Assembly: GCA_026874595.1 (NCBI GenBank)
Contig: CM049321.1
Location: forward strand, 9,546,979-9,610,978
Direction: 5' to 3'
DNA from: Sipunculus nudus
Taxonomy: Eukaryota; Annelida; Sipuncula; Golfingiida; Sipunculidae
Length of the DNA stretch: 64,000 bases
Positions within the stretch are counted from its first letter, which is position 1, and the number at the start of each line of letters is the position of its first letter. The notes beneath the pieces were generated by a model. That model made no database searches and had not been told where the DNA came from. It saw only the letters and a list, made by a program, of their open reading frames with translations. Shown in pieces: positions 10,795-22,599 of this stretch. The position numbers were made by a program, and so were the translations under genes.

Positions 10795-12033
10795 TAGTAA
10801 AACCTCGGAATAACGACCACCAACGGGACCACGATAAAATGGTCGCATTTCCGAGGGGTTGCCTAAGTGAGGTTTGACTATCGATCGTCTTACATGAGCT
10901 CGTTTGACCGTACGTTGTTAAATTAAGTAGCTAATCAGTATAATTTGGAATAACTAATTTCTGCATGGTACGACATATAATTAGCATGATACATTTTGTA
11001 TGATTTTATTCATTAATACTGAAATAAATGAGAAAAAAACTCACTCAACAAAAATAATTGAAGCAAAGCACATATAAAGGCAAGCACAACTTCGCTTTTT
11101 AAACAACGTTATAATATATACAATGAATGCTTGCACGATATTTATGCAAGCATAATCAAAACGCTCTATATGTAATATATAGCTTTGTTCGTATATAGGT
11201 CTTGCAGCAATTCGATAAATGGCTAAGGGGCTCTGCTTAGCTGAGAAATTTGCACATTTTTAAAGCCCTCAAAAGATAGGATTTTACATCGTTGAGTTAA
11301 TCAAAGATTGCTCAGTCTCTTTCCTCAGCCAATAAACAGTTTCTGAACAGTTAGCCAACTTGAAAGTTAAATATGAACCAATCATACATCTTAATTTTCC
11401 AGTGAGTTAATCAAAGCTATTGGTCTATGTACCACGCATAGACCTCAAAAAAAAGCTATGAAAATGTGACGCAAACATCACTCGCCTCGTGTGATCATCC
11501 GTGAACACGCTTTAATATATACCCTGCGCTTGCTTCTACTGACCTTTTATTTATTAAGGATGTAATGCATTAGTCTGCACGCACACCCTCTGCTACGCTT
11601 AGGCGATGTTTACTGTGTAATTAATCAGAAGCGGATCCGGGGGGGGGGGGGGTCCAGGGGGTCCGGACCCCACCCCTTTTTCACCCGAAACAACCTTTTT
11701 TAAGGGGTTTTAGACGTAATTTTGCGGCCTGGACCCCCCTTTTCCAGACCTGATGACCTTTTTTTAGGATTTTCATTTGTCCTCCTGGGTTGGACCCCCC
11801 CCCCTTTTCCTAAATCCTGGATCCGCCCCTGTTAATGGTCGCATGATTGAGGTTCAGGTCACCCACTGGGACCAAAATAAGTAGTCGTGAAACGGAAAAA
11901 AGAGGTGCCCGCTATTTCGAGGCATAAATATATGATCTAAAAAGAAAAAAAAAGAAAATCTCGACAATGAAAACATGGTCGTAATTTCGAGGTGGTCGCT
12001 ATAGCGAGATGGTCGTTAGGCGAGATTTTACTG
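10795..12033. mobile_element. Non-autonomous pogo/Tc1-mariner-like element with TA target sites
   Basis: The left end reads GTAAAACCTCGGAATAACGA and the reverse complement of the right end CAGTAAAATCTCGCCTAACG; both then continue into GACCAYC. The element lies between TA dinucleotides (10793-10794 and 12034-12035). CAGTRAAACCTCG is the familiar terminal motif of pogo/Tigger-like elements. No transposase frame survives. A second, unrelated MITE (11626-11831) is nested inside. Confidence 0.75.
11626..11831. mobile_element. 206-bp MITE (CAGnnGCGGATCC ends), 5-bp TSD
   Basis: The left end is CAGAAGCGGATCCGG; the reverse complement of the right end is CAGGGGCGGATCCAG. Perfect direct repeats TTAAT flank it (11621-11625 and 11832-11836). 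CAGGGGCG-type ends are common in hAT-like MITEs. The flanking repeat is 5 bp here rather than the usual 8, so the superfamily is tentative. Contains long G and C runs. Confidence 0.75.
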
Positions 12034-12064
12034 TATATGTTTAAATAAATATGAAAGAAAGTAA

Positions 12065-12066
12065 AT

Positions 12067-12099
<33 letters not shown>

Positions 12100-12150
12100 C
12101 ATAGTATAATATTATTTATATATATATATACATATATTTATATATGTATA
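12065..12150. repeat. (CA)n/(TA)n compound microsatellite
   Basis: A CA run at 12065-12089 passes into interrupted TA-rich repeats just outside the right end of the pogo-like element. Confidence 0.9.
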
Positions 12151-12906
12151 TACCTTTAAACGTCTGTATGGCACATTTCAAATATTAAACTTAATCACAT
12201 TTCCAATTTATTAAAAATTAATTTAAAAAAATTAAGAAAAAAGGTATTTTGTTCCAAGTTAAAGTTAATTTTAAACCAGAATTAGATATAATGTTTCATA
12301 GAAAACTCATAAATGGAACCAAAGTCTATAATTTATTTATTAATATTTTTCACTTGCAATATATTAATGTTATTCTCTGAATAGTAGGAGGCAATAAGCA
12401 AACATCGCTTCACGGACTCGCGAACAAGAGCGGCGAATTATTGATTCTTTTTTTTATTTTTTTATCAGTCCAAACACAAGTTGTTAAGAAAATATAAAAA
12501 TTCACTTTGATTCTCGAAATTGGTGAGGATAATCAACTCATGTTTTAATCCTTGCCAATAACTAAAGGAATCATTTAAGGCAATGCAAAAATGATTTACA
12601 AGAAAAGTTGAATCTCGTCATGTCATCAGCCAATATGTTTTAGTCATTTTTGGAAAACTTCAATGCAGTGACAGTTATTACTTAAATTAAAGATCAAGCA
12701 AGCTCTTTTTAAATATTATTTTACAGAACAGATGCATTCCCCGGTGGTAGGTCCGAACCTGACTTTTCCAATATAGCACAGGTGGTATAATATTTCTCTT
12801 GTAAACAGTAAAGTAATCTAGACCTTACACCTAACTTTGTCAATGAATGGAAGGGCCCATTATCATGAACCCAAACACATGGCCCTGGTGTTTAAACAAC
12901 TGCAAT

Positions 12907-12965
<59 letters not shown>

Positions 12966-13534
12966 GTGTGTATGCATATTTTCGTACAATGAAGTACAGT
13001 ATAATATGAAATGAATTGAAATATGAAATTACGAAAATATAAAAATGGAAGGGAACAAAGTTCAGTCTACACTAATTACAAAGTCAGTAGATAATAAATC
13101 AATCAGCATTTCAACCTCATCGTAGGTCAAATACAAGGTGCATATTCAATCTTTTCATTCAATCAGCTCTGACAGTAAACATGTATATAAGGATGTTACC
13201 ATCATCAGATGTCTCCTTAGAATTTTAATATTTCTTATGTCGCGCATCTGACTTTCCAGATATCGTAAATTGCCTCCTAGAACACCAATTGCTGTATAAT
13301 GAGCTTTGTTTATCAGAAAATTGAAAAAAAGTCATTTGCAACACTCTTCATGGTCAGAAATAAAGCGTAAAGCGTGAGCTGATTATATCTACCAGAGCCG
13401 AAGAGCCCGCTAAACCATACATAATATTCTTGTGCGAGTTATAAGATAAGTGCCATAGGTGACGCAAAGCCTTATAATATGATTTACTCAATCGCTCAAT
13501 TGACTTATGCATTAATATCCAGGGCCTATGTGAT
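12151..13534. other. No recognisable gene; TA tract at 12914-12963
   Basis: AT-rich DNA without a supported gene. A pure TA microsatellite occupies 12914-12963. Confidence 0.5.
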
Positions 13535-13705
13535 AAAAGGTCTCGCAAGGGTATTTGCGAGCAAAGTCCTTTCGCAAACCTCTCGCAGACTGATTTTGGA
13601 TGTGATCGAAACTTTCGAAAACTCACTATTAGGCGCAGGCTCTCGTAAAATAACAAATATCAAAAACCTCTCGCAGCGGCCCTCGCAGCCTCTTTTGGCT
13701 CTGTT
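13535..13705 (-). repeat. TCGCAA-rich dispersed repeat, inverted copy
   Basis: Dense in TCGCA/TGCGA words. Its reverse complement aligns with 15770-15900 and 17006-17136, sharing TGCGAGAGGTTTT, GAGCCT and GAAAGTTTCGATCACAT. This is a third, older and oppositely oriented copy of that element. Frames on both strands (13479-13775 + and 13526-13759 -) run through it and are not considered genes. Confidence 0.7.
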
Positions 13706-13829
13706 TATGCACGGAACCGAGTCAAGAAAGGTATATGCTTCATGTTTCAATGCCAGCACAAGCCTAAATGTTTAATAACATTATCTCTTTTTTTTCAAAT
13801 AATCCCATGTGTATATATTAACATTAATA

Positions 13830-13832
<3 letters not shown>

Positions 13833-13870
<38 letters not shown>
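13833..13870. repeat. (TA)n microsatellite
   Basis: Uninterrupted TA run. Confidence 0.95.
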
Positions 13871-13874
<4 letters not shown>

Positions 13875-14252
13875 AGGTTAGAATGTTTATTAAATAATTA
13901 TACTATATAGTTAAAAAAATATATAATGTGTTTTTGCACATTATATGTTTCTGTTTCATTAAATGTTCATAACATATAAAACATAATATATATTCAATAT
14001 GGCTAATCACTTTTTTTTTATCAAGTATGTGTTCCCTCTCCTACAAAATCGGCATCCTTTGTGCATACACAATTAATATCGAAATAGAGATAACATAGTA
14101 AGTAAAATGCATATTTCATGAAATATATCTAATATTTATTGCTTAGATATTTTATTCAAATGTTAAATGAAAATTTATTAATCTGAAGTCACAGAACTGA
14201 GTTTCCATTTCAATGACGTAAATAAATGTATATAGGTTTAAAAATATATATA

Positions 14253-14590
14253 AGGCCAAAAAAAATTAAAGGTATGGTTCTCAGGCACCGCCCGCATCAA
14301 TTTATAACCCCCGCATCAAAAATTTTATTTTGATTTTCACTAAAAACTTTCCAATTTTGAGCTGCTGCCGCTCCGACATTTCTTTCAAGAAGATAAAACC
14401 ATACAATTTTCTTTGTTTTGTAGTGCTTTTACTTATTTAGCAAAATAAAACTGTTATTTTCATGCTTTTCCCTTTTCATTTGACATTTTTATCGAAACAT
14501 ACAAAAAAATTAAGCTTAAAAAAGCGCCCGCCCGCACTGATTTCTGAATAAAAGTGCCTGAGAACCATACCTTTTTTTTTATTTTGGCCT
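14253..14590. mobile_element. 338-bp MITE with roughly 38-bp terminal inverted repeats
   Basis: The left end runs AGGCCAAAA, an A/T run, then AAAGGTATGGTTCTCAGGCA. The right end is its inverse: TGCCTGAGAACCATACCTTT, a T-rich run, then TTTTGGCCT. The interior carries CCCGC repeats close to both ends. A decayed relative lies at 39520-39880. The superfamily was not identified; the flanks do not give a clear target-site duplication. Confidence 0.8.
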
Positions 14591-15539
14591 AATACATAAA
14601 TTATATATCTATTACATTATTATATTATATATATAATATTAGAATTCCGTGAGCTGAATTAGCTGATTAATTATCTCTTATGTTTTCATCGGTGCTATCG
14701 GTTTTATCGGTGTTTCTCTGCATGATTTATTGGAGAATTTGAATATATAATTGACAGCAATAGTATAAAATTAAAATGTTCCATGACCATTTGATTCTAC
14801 AGAGGAATTCACAAAAACTTAAAAAAATTACGATCAAAGACAAGTATGGTGAGGTAACAAATCAATGTTTCAAGTTTAACTTTGGAACTTGTCGAAGGTT
14901 ACATGTCTATGGCATATCTATGGCAGACATGTCTAAAAATAAACTTCGGGTAGGTTTACATTTGTGTAAAATCAGAGAATTACTAACTTTGTAAATTATC
15001 AAATTTGTATGACATGAATCTATACAGGTTCACATTAATGCGATTTATGAAAGTAAATTCTTACACGTCATCATCCTATACGTAAACTTTCTGATACAGA
15101 CTTTTTAATATATCATTTAATACACCATTTACATATGGATTATCTCTATTCATAATCATGGACTTGCACAACCAGATCGCCACCACATCAGTCGTCAATC
15201 ATCATCAACATTGAGCCGATGAGCATAATGAACTTTAAACCTTTATTATGTCAGAGGACATGAACTCAACATAACCCGGACAGTCATAACCTAGCATTAT
15301 GGGTAAATAACAATGACACACTCGGAACCTGGGTCAACATGATATAAATTCAGAGTAGCCAATCACAGATCCATTACACTATACCATGCATTATGGTCAT
15401 TAGAAATTGTTTATCTAACATATATATACAGCCGATTTCTATACCTTTCCACTTGACACCTGATGAAGAAGCTATAAGCTTCGAAAGCTCGTGGTTGAAT
15501 TAAACAGTTAGTCAACACTAAGGCGTCTTCATTCTGTTA

Positions 15540-15542
<3 letters not shown>
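14591..15542. other. No recognisable gene
   Basis: AT-rich DNA. A small hairpin GAAGCT-ATA-AGCTTC at 15469-15483 lies between CTGATGA and GAAA (see rejected items). The frame at 14776-14994 resembles nothing known to me. Confidence 0.45.
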
Positions 15543-15593
<51 letters not shown>

Positions 15594-15602
15594 CACAAGT
15601 GA

Positions 15603-15656
<54 letters not shown>
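15543..15656. repeat. Two (TA)n tracts
   Basis: TA runs at 15543-15590 and 15606-15656, the second leading straight into the 1.24-kb tandem duplication. Confidence 0.95.
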
Positions 15657-15661
<5 letters not shown>

Positions 15662-16887
15662 ATAAGGCAGACTCCTGTCTGCTGTGTATGACATAGGCTT
15701 ATCCCGATAGTCAATTAAACGCGGGTTACGAGTGTTCGCAACAATTGATTAATCGCAAAATTGCGAGAGACCTGCGAGAGGTTTTCCGCACATTTCGCAA
15801 AAAAATTGCGAGCCTCCGCAAACCTTCCGCAAATCCCCTCGCAGTCGCAAATTTGCGAAAGTTTCGATCACATTTGGAAACCGTAAAAGGAACAACCGTA
15901 AGAGTTTGCCTGTGTTTAACCTTGCTAGAAAGACATCAGAAATTCGCCATTGAGGTATTAAAGATTGCAATATATTTCAATATATATCACTATTTTACCT
16001 ATAACGTCATTGTTCTCTGACAAGTTCCGAGTTTTTGTATTCCAAAAGTACTGTATAGAGTCATGCCATTCCAGAATAACACCATTTAAAACAATCTTAG
16101 CTGGTTTAGCAGGTTACACCCTGTTAAAAATAACACATTTTGTATTCTTAGGGTTATATACCATGTAAAATTCTTCAGCAAAACTTTCACATTTTTTAAC
16201 CATCGTTTGAAGCCCACTCCGCGTCGGACATAAGAGGGTAAGATCGTCTGCGTAGCCCAGGGCACCAGCAAAATAAATTCCAAAGTTTTAAAAGCTCGTC
16301 AACATAAATATTAAACAAAAGGGGGTTAATACACCCCCCTGGCGTACACCGTTATTAGCTCAACCGGTCTCTGGTAGATATCTGCTAGTTTTCTAATGAT
16401 AATAGGCGGAAACTTTGCGTTTCACGAGAAAATGAAAACACTGAGGAATATGAATTCTGTCAAATGAACGCGACGCATCAACAAAACAACTGTTTACCGA
16501 CTTTTAAGAACCCAATCTTGGTCTAACCTAACGCTGCAGTGAGAACCGCATTAGTAGTCACGTTGGCATGACCTTTTTCTTAATCTTCAAAGTGTATTCA
16601 TTATACCAAATCGTTACATTAAAAAAATGAACTAACAATACGAACGAAAAAAGATTTCTAGACAAAAATGCAGGCATATACTTCAGAACTCCTATCCATA
16701 TATTTTTTTTCAAACTGATTTTCATGCTGCAAATGAAGTTTTAAACGTCCACACAGTTTCCATTTGAAATATATACATACATACATGTGTAGATATATAT
16801 TATTTATGTATACATAGATATATATGATTTATATGTATACATATAATATAATATAATATAATATAATATAAAATAAATTTATATATA
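15652..16887. repeat. 1.24-kb tandem duplication, copy 1
   Basis: Nearly identical to 16888-18125, direct orientation, offset 1236 bases. It begins GGCATATAAGGCAGACTCCTG after a TA tract and ends in TATAATATAATA repeats, so both borders lie in TA-rich microsatellite sequence. It contains a TCGCAA-rich block (15740-15900) and a LINE RT piece on the minus strand. Relative to copy 2 it has 18 extra bases near 16263-16280 and lacks about 30 bases near 16361. Confidence 0.95.
16078..16492 (-). pseudogene. LINE reverse transcriptase fragment, copy 1
   Basis: On the minus strand: CFVDASRSFDRIH (the FxDASKAFDRV-type block of non-LTR RTs), then GVRQGGVL, PLLFNIYVDELLK, the catalytic LGYADDLTLLCPTRSGLQTM (YADD box) and NPKNTKCVIFNR. 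The order matches RT domains of CR1/Jockey-like LINEs, but the clade is not decidable from this piece. One base shift separates GGVL from PLLF, and stops follow both ends, so it is a dead fragment. Confidence 0.85.
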
Positions 16888-18125
16888 TATATGGCATATA
16901 AGGCAGATTCCTGTCTGCTGTGTATGACATACGCTTATCCCGATAGTCAATAAAACGCGGGTTATGAGTGTTCGCAACAATTGATTAATCGCAAAATTGC
17001 GAGAGACCTGCGAGAGGTTTTCCGCACATTTCGCAAAAAAATTGCGAGCCTCCGCAAACCTTCCGCAAATACCCTCGCAGTCGCAAATTTGCGAAAGTTT
17101 CGATCACATTTGGAAACCGTAAAAGGAACAACCGTAAGAGTTTGCCTGTGTTTAACCTTGCTAGAAAGACATCAGAAATTCGCCATTGAGGTATTAAAGA
17201 TTGCAATATATTTCAATATATATCACTATTTTACCTATAACGTCATTGTTCTCTGACAAGTTCCGTGTTTTTGTATTCCAAAAGTACTGTATAGAGTCAT
17301 GCCATTCCAGAATAACACCATTTAAAACAATCTTAGCTGGTTTAGCAGGTTACACCCTGTTAAAAATAACACATTTTGTATTCTTAGGGTTATATACCAT
17401 GTAAAATTCTTCAGCAAAACTTTCACATTTTTTAACCATCGTTTGAAGCCCACTCCGCGTCGGACATAAGAGGGTAAGATCGTCCGCGTAGCCCAGGGCA
17501 AAGTTTTAAAAGCTCGTCAACATAAATATTAAACAAAAGGGGGTTAATACACCCCCCTGGCGTACACCGTTATTAGCTCTAAACTATTCGGATTCAATTT
17601 CTTTTCAACCGGTCTCTGGTAGATATCTGCTAGTTTTCTAATGATAATAGGCGGAAACTTTGCGTTTCACGAGTAAATGAAAACACTGAGGAATATGAAT
17701 TCTGTCAAATGAACGCCACGCATCAACAAAACAACTGTTTACCGACTTTTAAGAACCCAATCTTGGTCTAACCTAACGCTGCAGTGAGAACCGCATTAGT
17801 AGTAACGTTGGCACGACCTTTTTCTTAATCTTCAAAGTGTATTCATTATACCAAATCGTTACATTAAAAAAATGAACTAACAATACGACCGAAAAAAGAT
17901 TTCTAGACAAAAATGCAGGCATATACTTCAGAACTCCTATCCATATATTTTTTTTTTCAAATTGATTTTCATGCTGCAAATGAAGTTTTAAACGTCCTCA
18001 CAGTTTCCATTTGAAATATATACATACATACATGTGTAGATATATATTATTTATGTATACATAGATATATATGATTTATATGTATACATATAATATAATA
18101 TAATATAATATAATATATATATATA
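16888..18125. repeat. 1.24-kb tandem duplication, copy 2
   Basis: Direct repeat of 15652-16887 with few substitutions. It lacks 18 bases around 17500 and carries an extra stretch at 17577-17606 that copy 1 lost or never had. A short plus-strand frame of 91 codons recurs in both copies (15745-16020 and 16981-17256) with one residue changed; it reads through the TCGCAA-rich repeat and is not regarded as a gene. Confidence 0.95.
17314..17735 (-). pseudogene. LINE reverse transcriptase fragment, copy 2
   Basis: The same non-LTR RT remnant as at 16078-16492, duplicated with the 1.24-kb block. The first block reads FVDAWRSFD here instead of FVDASRSFD. The segment with the 18-base gap falls just before the YADD box, removing 6 codons without shifting the frame. 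The extra bases near 17577-17606 fall between the first block and GVRQGG and extend the RT similarity there, so copy 2 probably keeps the ancestral state at that point. Confidence 0.85.
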
Positions 18126-18487
18126 TATGTATATATATGTGCGAGAGAGAGAGAGAGGTGTATATATATGAGTGTGTGTTGTACAATGAATATACCACAT
18201 GGATAAAACATTTGGCACAAGGATAAATTATCGGGATTGTAACGTTAAACACTCACTGTTGACGCTGGGTTGCCTCCGGGAGGTCTGTTCCGTTGTACCT
18301 GTCTGGTCTGTCACGCCGGATGGTCTGGCTTAGTGAGCATGAGTGTTGTGTTTTGTGAGCAGGGCTCCGACACGACAGTTGTTAGCACTGTCTGAATTAT
18401 TAAAATCATACCCACATGACCCATCCGAGAATGCAAAGATACATTTCACCCGGGCTTATCGATTAAGTTCTCACAATGATATAGAAA

Positions 18488-18545
<58 letters not shown>

Positions 18546-20244
18546 AAATAAATTAAGTCGCTTTGAGGCGAAACCAAATATTCACGAAATCGGCAAGTAA
18601 AAGTGTCACTTTTTTTTAAATCAAACTAGGTCATTGATCGCCTATGCGGCGCTTTAATGTATTTACTAAAATATTTTTTTTACCTAATAGATATATGAAT
18701 AATTTGAATCCTCAGAATATTCCCTACTAATGATGTTATATATAGATACCAGTTTGGTTGTTGCTCCGTAGGTTTTAAAATTAAAAGCAAACTTTGCACA
18801 CCTCATTTCACATATTTATGTCAGATCCAGCAATAAATATGGATTTAATTGTAACATTATCTTAAAGTATGCACAAAGGTGTCCGGTTTTTTTTGCTTAG
18901 TAATATTGTCTTTCCTTCCTCTTTGATATTAATTTATTTTTTTTGGGGGGGGGGGCAAATTGACAAAGATTCCTTTATTTCAATGGCCTGTAACTGCTTC
19001 ATAAAATTAGACATAAAAAGGGGGAAATGCATTTTATATGACATCTGGAAAATTCCCGAAAACTGTTTAGGAAGAGTAATTTTGTCCTGCTTGGTAAACT
19101 TAAAGGTACCTAATCACTTACCTTATGAAAAAAGTTGTGATTTCTGGCTGTGAATATATTTATGTTGTAAGGGTTAGGGGTAATTCTGGTGGTTAAAAGT
19201 TCTTATAAGGCATTGGTGAAGGCTGTGTGAATTTGTTTATCAACAACATGCTGTAAAAACAGCAATGTTGACTAACGGGAAAACATGTAACCTAACTGGG
19301 CAGGTTGCATATGCGGAGGTTAAATAGTCCCATGTAGCAAAAGCTCATTTGCAAAGCTCTGGCTTATCTGAACTGCCGCCAGCTGCCCTAGTTAAATTGT
19401 TGTGATTATTTTGGCGGGCCCCTACATATTATTAACAGGTTGATATATACAAAACAAGCAGCCTGTATGCGATGATATCCACGTTTTCTGGGCTATTTTT
19501 ATGAAAGCTCCAAGGGATTACCATTGAATAAAAATAAAGGTTAGATAGATGAATGGGCCCCTTGAAATGTGAATGCAAATGAAGATCTTATAACATGAAT
19601 CCATATCATGATCTGATTCGTTTCTCCCTTCTAAACATTTATGATGATAAAAAAGGTGATTTTAATGTTGAAAGGCCCAAAATTACTATTCCGTTATATT
19701 TTTCTCTTGTCCAAAGCATGCGAATCTGGGCACCATCAAAGAACTTTACCAGAACATATAAATTGATCTTTTATCAATAATTCAGGACAAAACACTAAAT
19801 TATTGTTGAGAGTTTCCGAGGGTTTACTTTATTTTCTTTTTTTTTTCAATCATCCAGCGCTAACACTTAATAATAAAATTATGACATGTATATATAGACA
19901 GAGGGTACTGTTTAATTAAGCGCGTGCTAAAGATTGACATTTCATGTCAGATACAGCGCGACAGGTAGGCGCGGTATGTTTAGTTTTTGGTCTGGTACTT
20001 CATGTTTTATTACTTATACGTGTATATGCTTTTGTGACAAGATATTGTGCAACGTTCAATCTCATCAGCCTCAACATACCTGTTTCCCCGCTATCTATTG
20101 ATTTGATGTAAAATATGTATAGCAAGCCGAATGTTTTTTAATGATGAAGAGGACTAAATGTTAACCATAACTCCACGTCAGAAGTTTCATATTATGACAA
20201 AGGTTGCATTAAACTTTAATTTTTATATTGGGTTACCTTCAATG

Positions 20245-20275
<31 letters not shown>

Positions 20276-20392
20276 GGGGTTGAGTGGCAGGCAATTTGAT
20301 AGAAAATGTTAATTGTTAATCAGGTTCCATTTTATATATTTATATAAATATAATTCTAACTGTAAACATGTTATATTTCGTATAGAAAAATC
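18126..20392. other. No recognisable gene; microsatellites
   Basis: Holds a short GA run near 18143, a long TA tract at 18491-18543, a G run near 18943 and a (GT)n-(G)n tract at 20245-20280. A less AT-rich segment at 18240-18480 has no recognisable coding potential. Frames at 18869-19153 and 19595-19780 match nothing known to me. Confidence 0.5.
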
Positions 20393-20565
20393 TCAGTTAA
20401 GGTCCTTGTACCTTCAACTGACATAAAACATTTTTTTATTACGTTCTAGATACCAGATATATGCAAAATCAGAGGGACCCTTCCACTAACACGGTAACAC
20501 GGCAAGTTAAGGTCCTTGTAACTTCAAGTTAAGTACAACAAATCTTTATTTAGAGTGTTCTAGAG
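20393..20565. repeat. Tandem duplication of about 109 bp
   Basis: AGTTAAGGTCCTTGTACCTTCAA at 20394 recurs with a change or two at about 20503, each copy followed by a T-rich stretch and a GTTCTAGA motif. It sits immediately upstream of the 31-bp minisatellite. Confidence 0.75.
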
Positions 20566-20599
20566 AACATTTTGACAGAGGTTCCTGTTGTTTACAATT

Positions 20600-21345
20600 A
20601 CTTGACCAATAATCACAATGATATCGATTAATTTGCCAGTGATCCATACTGATGTCGATAACTGTGCGAATTATCCATTTCCGATATGGATACCTTTGAC
20701 AATGATCAATACTGATATCGATAGCTTTGACAGTAATCCATACTGATATCGATAACTTTGCCAATTATCCATACTAATATGGATAACTTTGACACTGATC
20801 AATATTTACATCAAAACGTTTGCCAATGATTCATACTGGTATCGATAACTTTGTGATAGATCCATTCTGATATCGATGACTTTGTGAAAGATCGATACTG
20901 ATTTCGATATTCTTGCCAATGATCCATACTGATATCGAAAACTTTAAAAAATGATCCATACTGTAACCGATAACTTTGACTAGCGTCAATCCATTACCGA
21001 TAACTTTACCAAAGCTCCATACTGATATCGATATCTTTACCAGTGTTCCATACTGATATCGATGACTTTGACAGTGATCCATATTTATATTTGTAAGTTT
21101 GACAATGATCCATACAGATATCGATAACTTTGACAGTGACATACTAATATCGATAACTTTACTAATGATCCATACTGATATCGATTAATTTGACAGTGGC
21201 CCATACTGGTATCGATAACTTTTCCAATGATCCTTACTGATATAGATAACTTTATACTTTTTATCGACGATCTAAAAAAAGATCCGTGTTATCGATCGCT
21301 TTTGACAAGGATCCATACTGTTATCGGTCTATTGGCGCTATCAAG
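20600..21345. repeat. 31-bp minisatellite with ATCGAT core
   Basis: About two dozen imperfect units of 31 bases, each close to CATACTGATATCGATAACTT followed by a TGACAGTGATC-like linker. The GATATCGATATC-like core is palindromic. Units have diverged by point changes and small gaps. Open frames on the minus strand (20546-20764, 20831-21142) are repeat translations. A single displaced piece of the array edge recurs at 52612-52705. Confidence 0.95.
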
Positions 21346-22119
21346 AAAAAATGCAATCAACAATAATATGTAACAATATTTCCCAGATAGATGGAGATTA
21401 AAGTAACCTGTGCATGTGAAAGATGACATACTGAAATGTTGCAGAAGGAGTAGTAAACGGTGTTGTGTCTCATAAAACCCAGAGTTAAGAGAACCATATT
21501 CCATATTTATTTCTTAATTTCATTTAAGTTAACTCCATTTAGTCTGCTGCATGAAGAGCGGCAAACACCGTAATGAAGCTATGATCTTACATCATTTGAA
21601 GGGCTCAACATTAATATATATATAAATATATATATATGGAGCCACTATAGAACGCGGGGTTCGCTTGTATTGAGGAACATATAAATAAAATTGTCACCTC
21701 TCATTCCCTATTTTAACTACTACTTTTCCCTGTAGATGTCCCTACACTCAACTCTTATAACATAAACACCTACTAAGCATCAGAAGTCGCTTGAATCGGG
21801 AATCGAACCTACGATCTCTGGACTGGGGGGGGGGGGGGCGTTGCTATAAGTAGTTTTTTCAGACAAGCAGAGATCACACTTCCTTGTCCCACAGGAGTAA
21901 GGTGCTGCCTTGGCAGATATTTCCCAGGAGAGCTTGTAATTGATATTGTTGTCTTTTAGTGACCGGATGTGTTTAGACAGTTCAGTATTTTTAGCGTGGG
22001 ATCTGTTACAAAGGATTTCTTGTGGTTATTGTATCTTGTCTTGAAATCTTGAAGCGTGTGTCATATTCTAAGATCATATCCGACTAATGCGGCAATTATA
22101 GATGTTCTTTGACTTTCTC
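21346..22119. other. No recognisable gene; a tRNA-like scrap
   Basis: On the minus strand, 21795-21812 gives AGGTTCGATTCCCGATTC, resembling a pol III B box and hence the tail of a decayed tRNA-derived SINE. A G run lies at 21826-21838. The rest is featureless. Confidence 0.4.
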
Positions 22120-22515
22120 CTGGAATTTATGCATTTGGACTTCAGTTTACTTTCTGGGTTGTTGCAAGAACTTTCCACTGGACTGTCATTCTGCGGGAGT
22201 TTACATTAAAAGGACTTATCGTTGTGATGGTATTGGTATCCAGGTACCGTGCGCATTGTTTTTCTATGTGATTGTATTGACTTGTTGTTATACCGCTTTT
22301 TTACTGTATAATTGTATTGATTTAATGTATTTTATTGTGAGGTTTGTTTTAAGAATAAATTATAGTTATTTTTTAACAAAAAGCCACATAAATCTTTATT
22401 CATTCCCCTAGACATTTCCCGCTGCCTAGTGTTACCGAATCTGATTTTTTTTATCTCCTTTACAGAATTTGTGTTCATCACGCATACGTGATCTGTTTAT
22501 ATTAGGTTCCGTAAC
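22120..22515 (+). repeat. Truncated solo LTR related to the Gmr1-like element
   Basis: Aligns with the second half of the 3' LTR (about 4250-4671): shared TGATTGTATTGA, TTGTGAGGTTTGTTTTAAGA, CATTCCCCTAGACATTTCCC and ATATTAGGTTCCGTAACA. It ends with the intact LTR terminus GTAACA. The 5' half of the LTR and any internal sequence are missing. Confidence 0.8.
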
Positions 22516-22599
22516 AATAATAAGATGTTATCATTATATCAAGAGTTAACAACATTTAAAAAAATCGACACGCTTTGGTTTTTAGATATGTAATGGGTG

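Noticed and set aside
15459-15500. Hammerhead-ribozyme-like core (CTGATGA, hairpin GAAGCT-ATA-AGCTTC, GAAA)
   Set aside because: There is one extra A between CTGATGA and the stem, and I could not draw a convincing stem I around a downstream NUH cleavage site. It resembles the tail of some retroelements but is not supported as a ribozyme.
15745-17256. A 91-codon frame present twice with one residue changed
   Set aside because: Its conservation is explained by the recent 1.24-kb duplication. It reads through the TCGCAA-rich repeat and then AT-rich intergenic DNA.
20546-21142. Minus-strand frames rich in SISVWI-like repeats
   Set aside because: Translations of the 31-bp minisatellite.
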